Shown: piece after piece, positions 5,861 through 6,995 of the stretch
How the letters are laid out: each line of letters opens with the position of its first letter
Position numbering within the stretch: the first letter of the stretch is position 1
Assembly: GCA_040752395.1 (NCBI GenBank)
Contig: JBFMHD010000146.1
Coordinates: 1 to 6,995 of the forward strand
DNA: 6,995 bases
Reading direction: 5' to 3'
From: JBFMHD01 sp040752395 [NCBI: Candidatus Hydrogenedentota bacterium]
Lineage (GTDB): Bacteria > JBFMHD01
Made by a program: the position numbers and the translations under genes
The notes under the pieces: model-generated
Databases searched by the model: none
The model's input: only the letters and a program-made list of their open reading frames with translations
Told to the model about the DNA's origin: nothing

Positions 5861-6269
5861 CTTTGCCATATTTGTTTTTATCTTTATATAACTTTAATAT
5901 TCTATTAACCAATTTCTTTGCTATTTTAAGTGAATTCATTACCTCTTCTTTAGTGAGTTCAGATGCCACAATAAAAGGATAGCGTTCTTCTACATAGTAA
6001 TCTGTTATTTTTAAACATTCTTGACGAAATTCTTCAAAAGATGGTTCATAGTCAATAATATCATTTAACAGTATTTCTAACTCGTGAATTCTTTTTAACT
6101 TCCATCCTTTTGATAAAAGATAACCTTTCAGATATTTTTCAACTGCTTGTTGAATATTGAAACCCGCGCCTTCAAGATCACCAAGGCGAAGTAAATTTTC
6201 TGCTCGTTTAATCTCTTTTGCTCCAATTCCAAACCAATCTGCTGGATATAAAGACTCATTTTTTCTCAT
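5853..6269 (-). CDS. HEPN domain protein, partner of an MNT nucleotidyltransferase
   Basis: A 138-residue, all-helical HEPN protein. WFGIGAKEIKRAENLLRLGD (12-31) is the first helix pair, AGFNIQQAVEKYLKGYLLSK (35-54) the characteristic central helix with QQAVEK, then a basic turn with H62 (KLKRIHEL), and the C-terminal YYVEERYPF (91-99). The gene overlaps the upstream nucleotidyltransferase by 14 nt (6256-6269) and has AAAGGA about 10 nt before its ATG, so the two are translationally coupled. Such pairs are MNT/HEPN modules, many acting as toxin-antitoxin systems in which the nucleotidyltransferase adenylylates the HEPN RNase. However, the Rx4-6H ribonuclease motif of HepT toxins is not present here (the only His, H62, lacks an Arg at the right spacing). 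This copy therefore belongs to the QQAVEK-type HEPN group, whose activity is less clear. Domain call is confident; toxin function is not. Confidence 0.85.
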   Translation of the reverse strand: MRKNESLYPADWFGIGAKEIKRAENLLRLGDLEGAGFNIQQAVEKYLKGYLLSKGWKLKRIHELEILLNDIIDYEPSFEEFRQECLKITDYYVEERYPFIVASELTKEEVMNSLKIAKKLVNRILKLYKDKNKYGKEK

Positions 6270-6591
6270 AGAGCACTTTTCCTTTAGTTAATATCTCCTC
6301 AACAAATTGATCGCCTACTCTTATTCTCTTTTCAAGTTCTTTGGGAGTAATAACAATCGGTTCAAAGGGGATACGCCGTGTTCTATCAGAAACAATTCTG
6401 CGGACGTTTACCCTGCGATCAATGGGTCTTTCTTGGGTCCTTTTGATGATAAACAAGTCTATGTCGCTATCTTTATCCGGTTCTCCATAAACATAGGATC
6501 CAAAGAGAATTATTTTTGATGGTTTGTAGGAAGATACTATTTTTGCGACTATTTCTGAAATTAACTGCTGCAATTTTCTATTTTTGACCAT
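6256..6591 (-). CDS. MNT-type nucleotidyltransferase domain protein
   Basis: A small (111-113 residue) minimal nucleotidyltransferase of the pol-beta superfamily. Numbering from the longer TTG start at 6597, the catalytic motif is GSYVYGEPDKDSDIDL (33-48): Gly-Ser, ten residues, then Asp45 and Asp47, which bind the metal ions. The third acidic position appears to be Glu79 in FEPIVIT, where an aspartate is common. The ATG at 6591 is preferred because AAGG lies 7 nt upstream; a TTG at 6597 would add two residues. It overlaps the HEPN gene by 14 nt and probably acts with that protein, as an antitoxin that transfers nucleotides to it or as a complex partner. The target is unknown. Confidence 0.87.
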   Translation of the reverse strand: MVKNRKLQQLISEIVAKIVSSYKPSKIILFGSYVYGEPDKDSDIDLFIIKRTQERPIDRRVNVRRIVSDRTRRIPFEPIVITPKELEKRIRVGDQFVEEILTKGKVLYEKK

Positions 6592-6703
6592 TATCAAACC
6601 TTGAATATCGCTCCTGCATCATTTTTGAATATCTCAACCACTTTCCAAAGTATGGTTTTGCTCCGTCAATCACTTCGACCCGCTTTATCCCTCTTGATCG
6701 CAT
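6578..6703 (-). CDS. Small ORF before the nucleotidyltransferase, uncertain
   Basis: A 41-codon ORF, ATG at 6703 to TAG at 6578, ending inside the start of the nucleotidyltransferase gene with a 14-nt overlap, the same overlap as between the next two genes. The peptide is basic and aromatic (GAKPYFGKWLRYSKMMQERY at 14-33). Its base composition is richer in GC than the flanking DNA, which suggests real or former coding. A second short frame, 6768-6685 on the same strand (27 codons, beginning MINQIFLELKNKL), overlaps its start in another phase, so together they could be a frameshifted remnant of one gene. I do not recognise it, and there is no clear ribosome binding site. Confidence 0.3.
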   Translation of the reverse strand: MRSRGIKRVEVIDGAKPYFGKWLRYSKMMQERYSRFDNGQK

Positions 6704-6776
6704 AGTTTTGTCTCAACTTTAATTATATTTAATTTATTTTTTAATTCTAAGAAAATTTGGTTTATCATAATTGAGT

Positions 6777-6805
6777 AAGATAAAGAAAATAGAGTAGAAA
6801 GTCAA
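6777..6805 (-). promoter_or_regulatory. Candidate promoter of the MNT/HEPN operon
   Basis: On the minus strand, TTGACT (6805-6800) is followed after 17 bp by TATCTT (6782-6777). The -35 matches five of six and the -10 four of six consensus bases with ideal spacing. It would transcribe the short ORF region, the nucleotidyltransferase and the HEPN gene. The surrounding DNA is very AT-rich, so other starts are possible. Confidence 0.4.
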
Positions 6806-6828
6806 GAGAAAATTGAAGGAGCTTGTAA

Positions 6829-6995
6829 TGACTCAGTTATTGGTGCAGTAGAACTTATACTTTAGAAGCAAGAGGCAAGAAGCAAGAAGCAAGATTATGG
6901 AATCCCACTGAAGACCGAGGGAATACAGTATACTGCTTCCCTGAAACGTGAGACACTTTAAAGGGGAGGGAAAGAGGCACAAAGGCACAAAGGCA
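6829..6995. repeat. Composite intergenic repeat region at the window end
   Basis: This stretch holds ACTCAGTTA (6831-6839, the complement of TAACTGAGT at 3238-3246), four tandem heptamers GAAGCAA/GAGGCAA (6865-6892), CCCACTGAAGACCGAGGGAAT (6904-6924), related to 4603-4622, and tandem GGCACAAA octamers from 6976 that run off the window edge. The same modules occur in the other gene gaps. No gene is seen between 6704 and 6995 on either strand apart from the uncertain short frame at 6685-6768. Confidence 0.75.

Noticed and set aside
6307-6519. Plus-strand open frame opposite the nucleotidyltransferase
   Set aside because: Antisense to the GSx10DxD motif region; no support.

Overview
The window is AT-rich DNA, bacterial in style: a sigma70-like promoter, a cobalamin riboswitch with an intrinsic terminator, and Shine-Dalgarno sites. 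The gaps between genes are full of short tandem repeats (GGCACARA octamers; GAAGCAA and TTAGGAG heptamers). B12 synthesis genes, a radical SAM peptide-modification pair and an MNT/HEPN pair together suggest an anaerobic bacterium. A candidate phylum such as Omnitrophota or a deltaproteobacterial relative is possible, but that is a guess.

Layout. Positions 1-140 hold two copies of a 35-bp repeat, each containing a palindrome; the second copy overlaps the stop codon of a minus-strand FAD oxidoreductase of the L-2-hydroxyglutarate oxidase type (137-1345). A plus-strand promoter (1476-1504) drives a cobalamin riboswitch (1513-1730) with a readable antiterminator/terminator switch (1747-1816). Then follow, all on the plus strand, cobD (threonine-phosphate decarboxylase, 1824-2930), a 44-residue peptide gene with a very strong ribosome binding site (2946-3080), a radical SAM/SPASM enzyme (3268-4581) and cbiB (adenosylcobinamide-phosphate synthase, 4758-5708). 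Converging on this operon from the minus strand is an MNT nucleotidyltransferase/HEPN pair (6591-5853), preceded by an uncertain 41-codon ORF. The last 290 bases are mostly promoter and repeat DNA.

How the genes work together. CobD makes (R)-1-amino-2-propanol phosphate and CbiB attaches it to adenosylcobyric acid, so these two genes encode linked steps of nucleotide-loop assembly, and the riboswitch should turn the transcription unit off when B12 is abundant. Between them sits a two-gene module resembling a RiPP: a short precursor peptide (CbpA-like) and a peptide-modifying radical SAM/SPASM enzyme (CbpB-like). From memory these families have been named from bioinformatics because they accompany cobalamin synthesis genes; I know of no established product or function. 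This module is the most interesting thing in the window.
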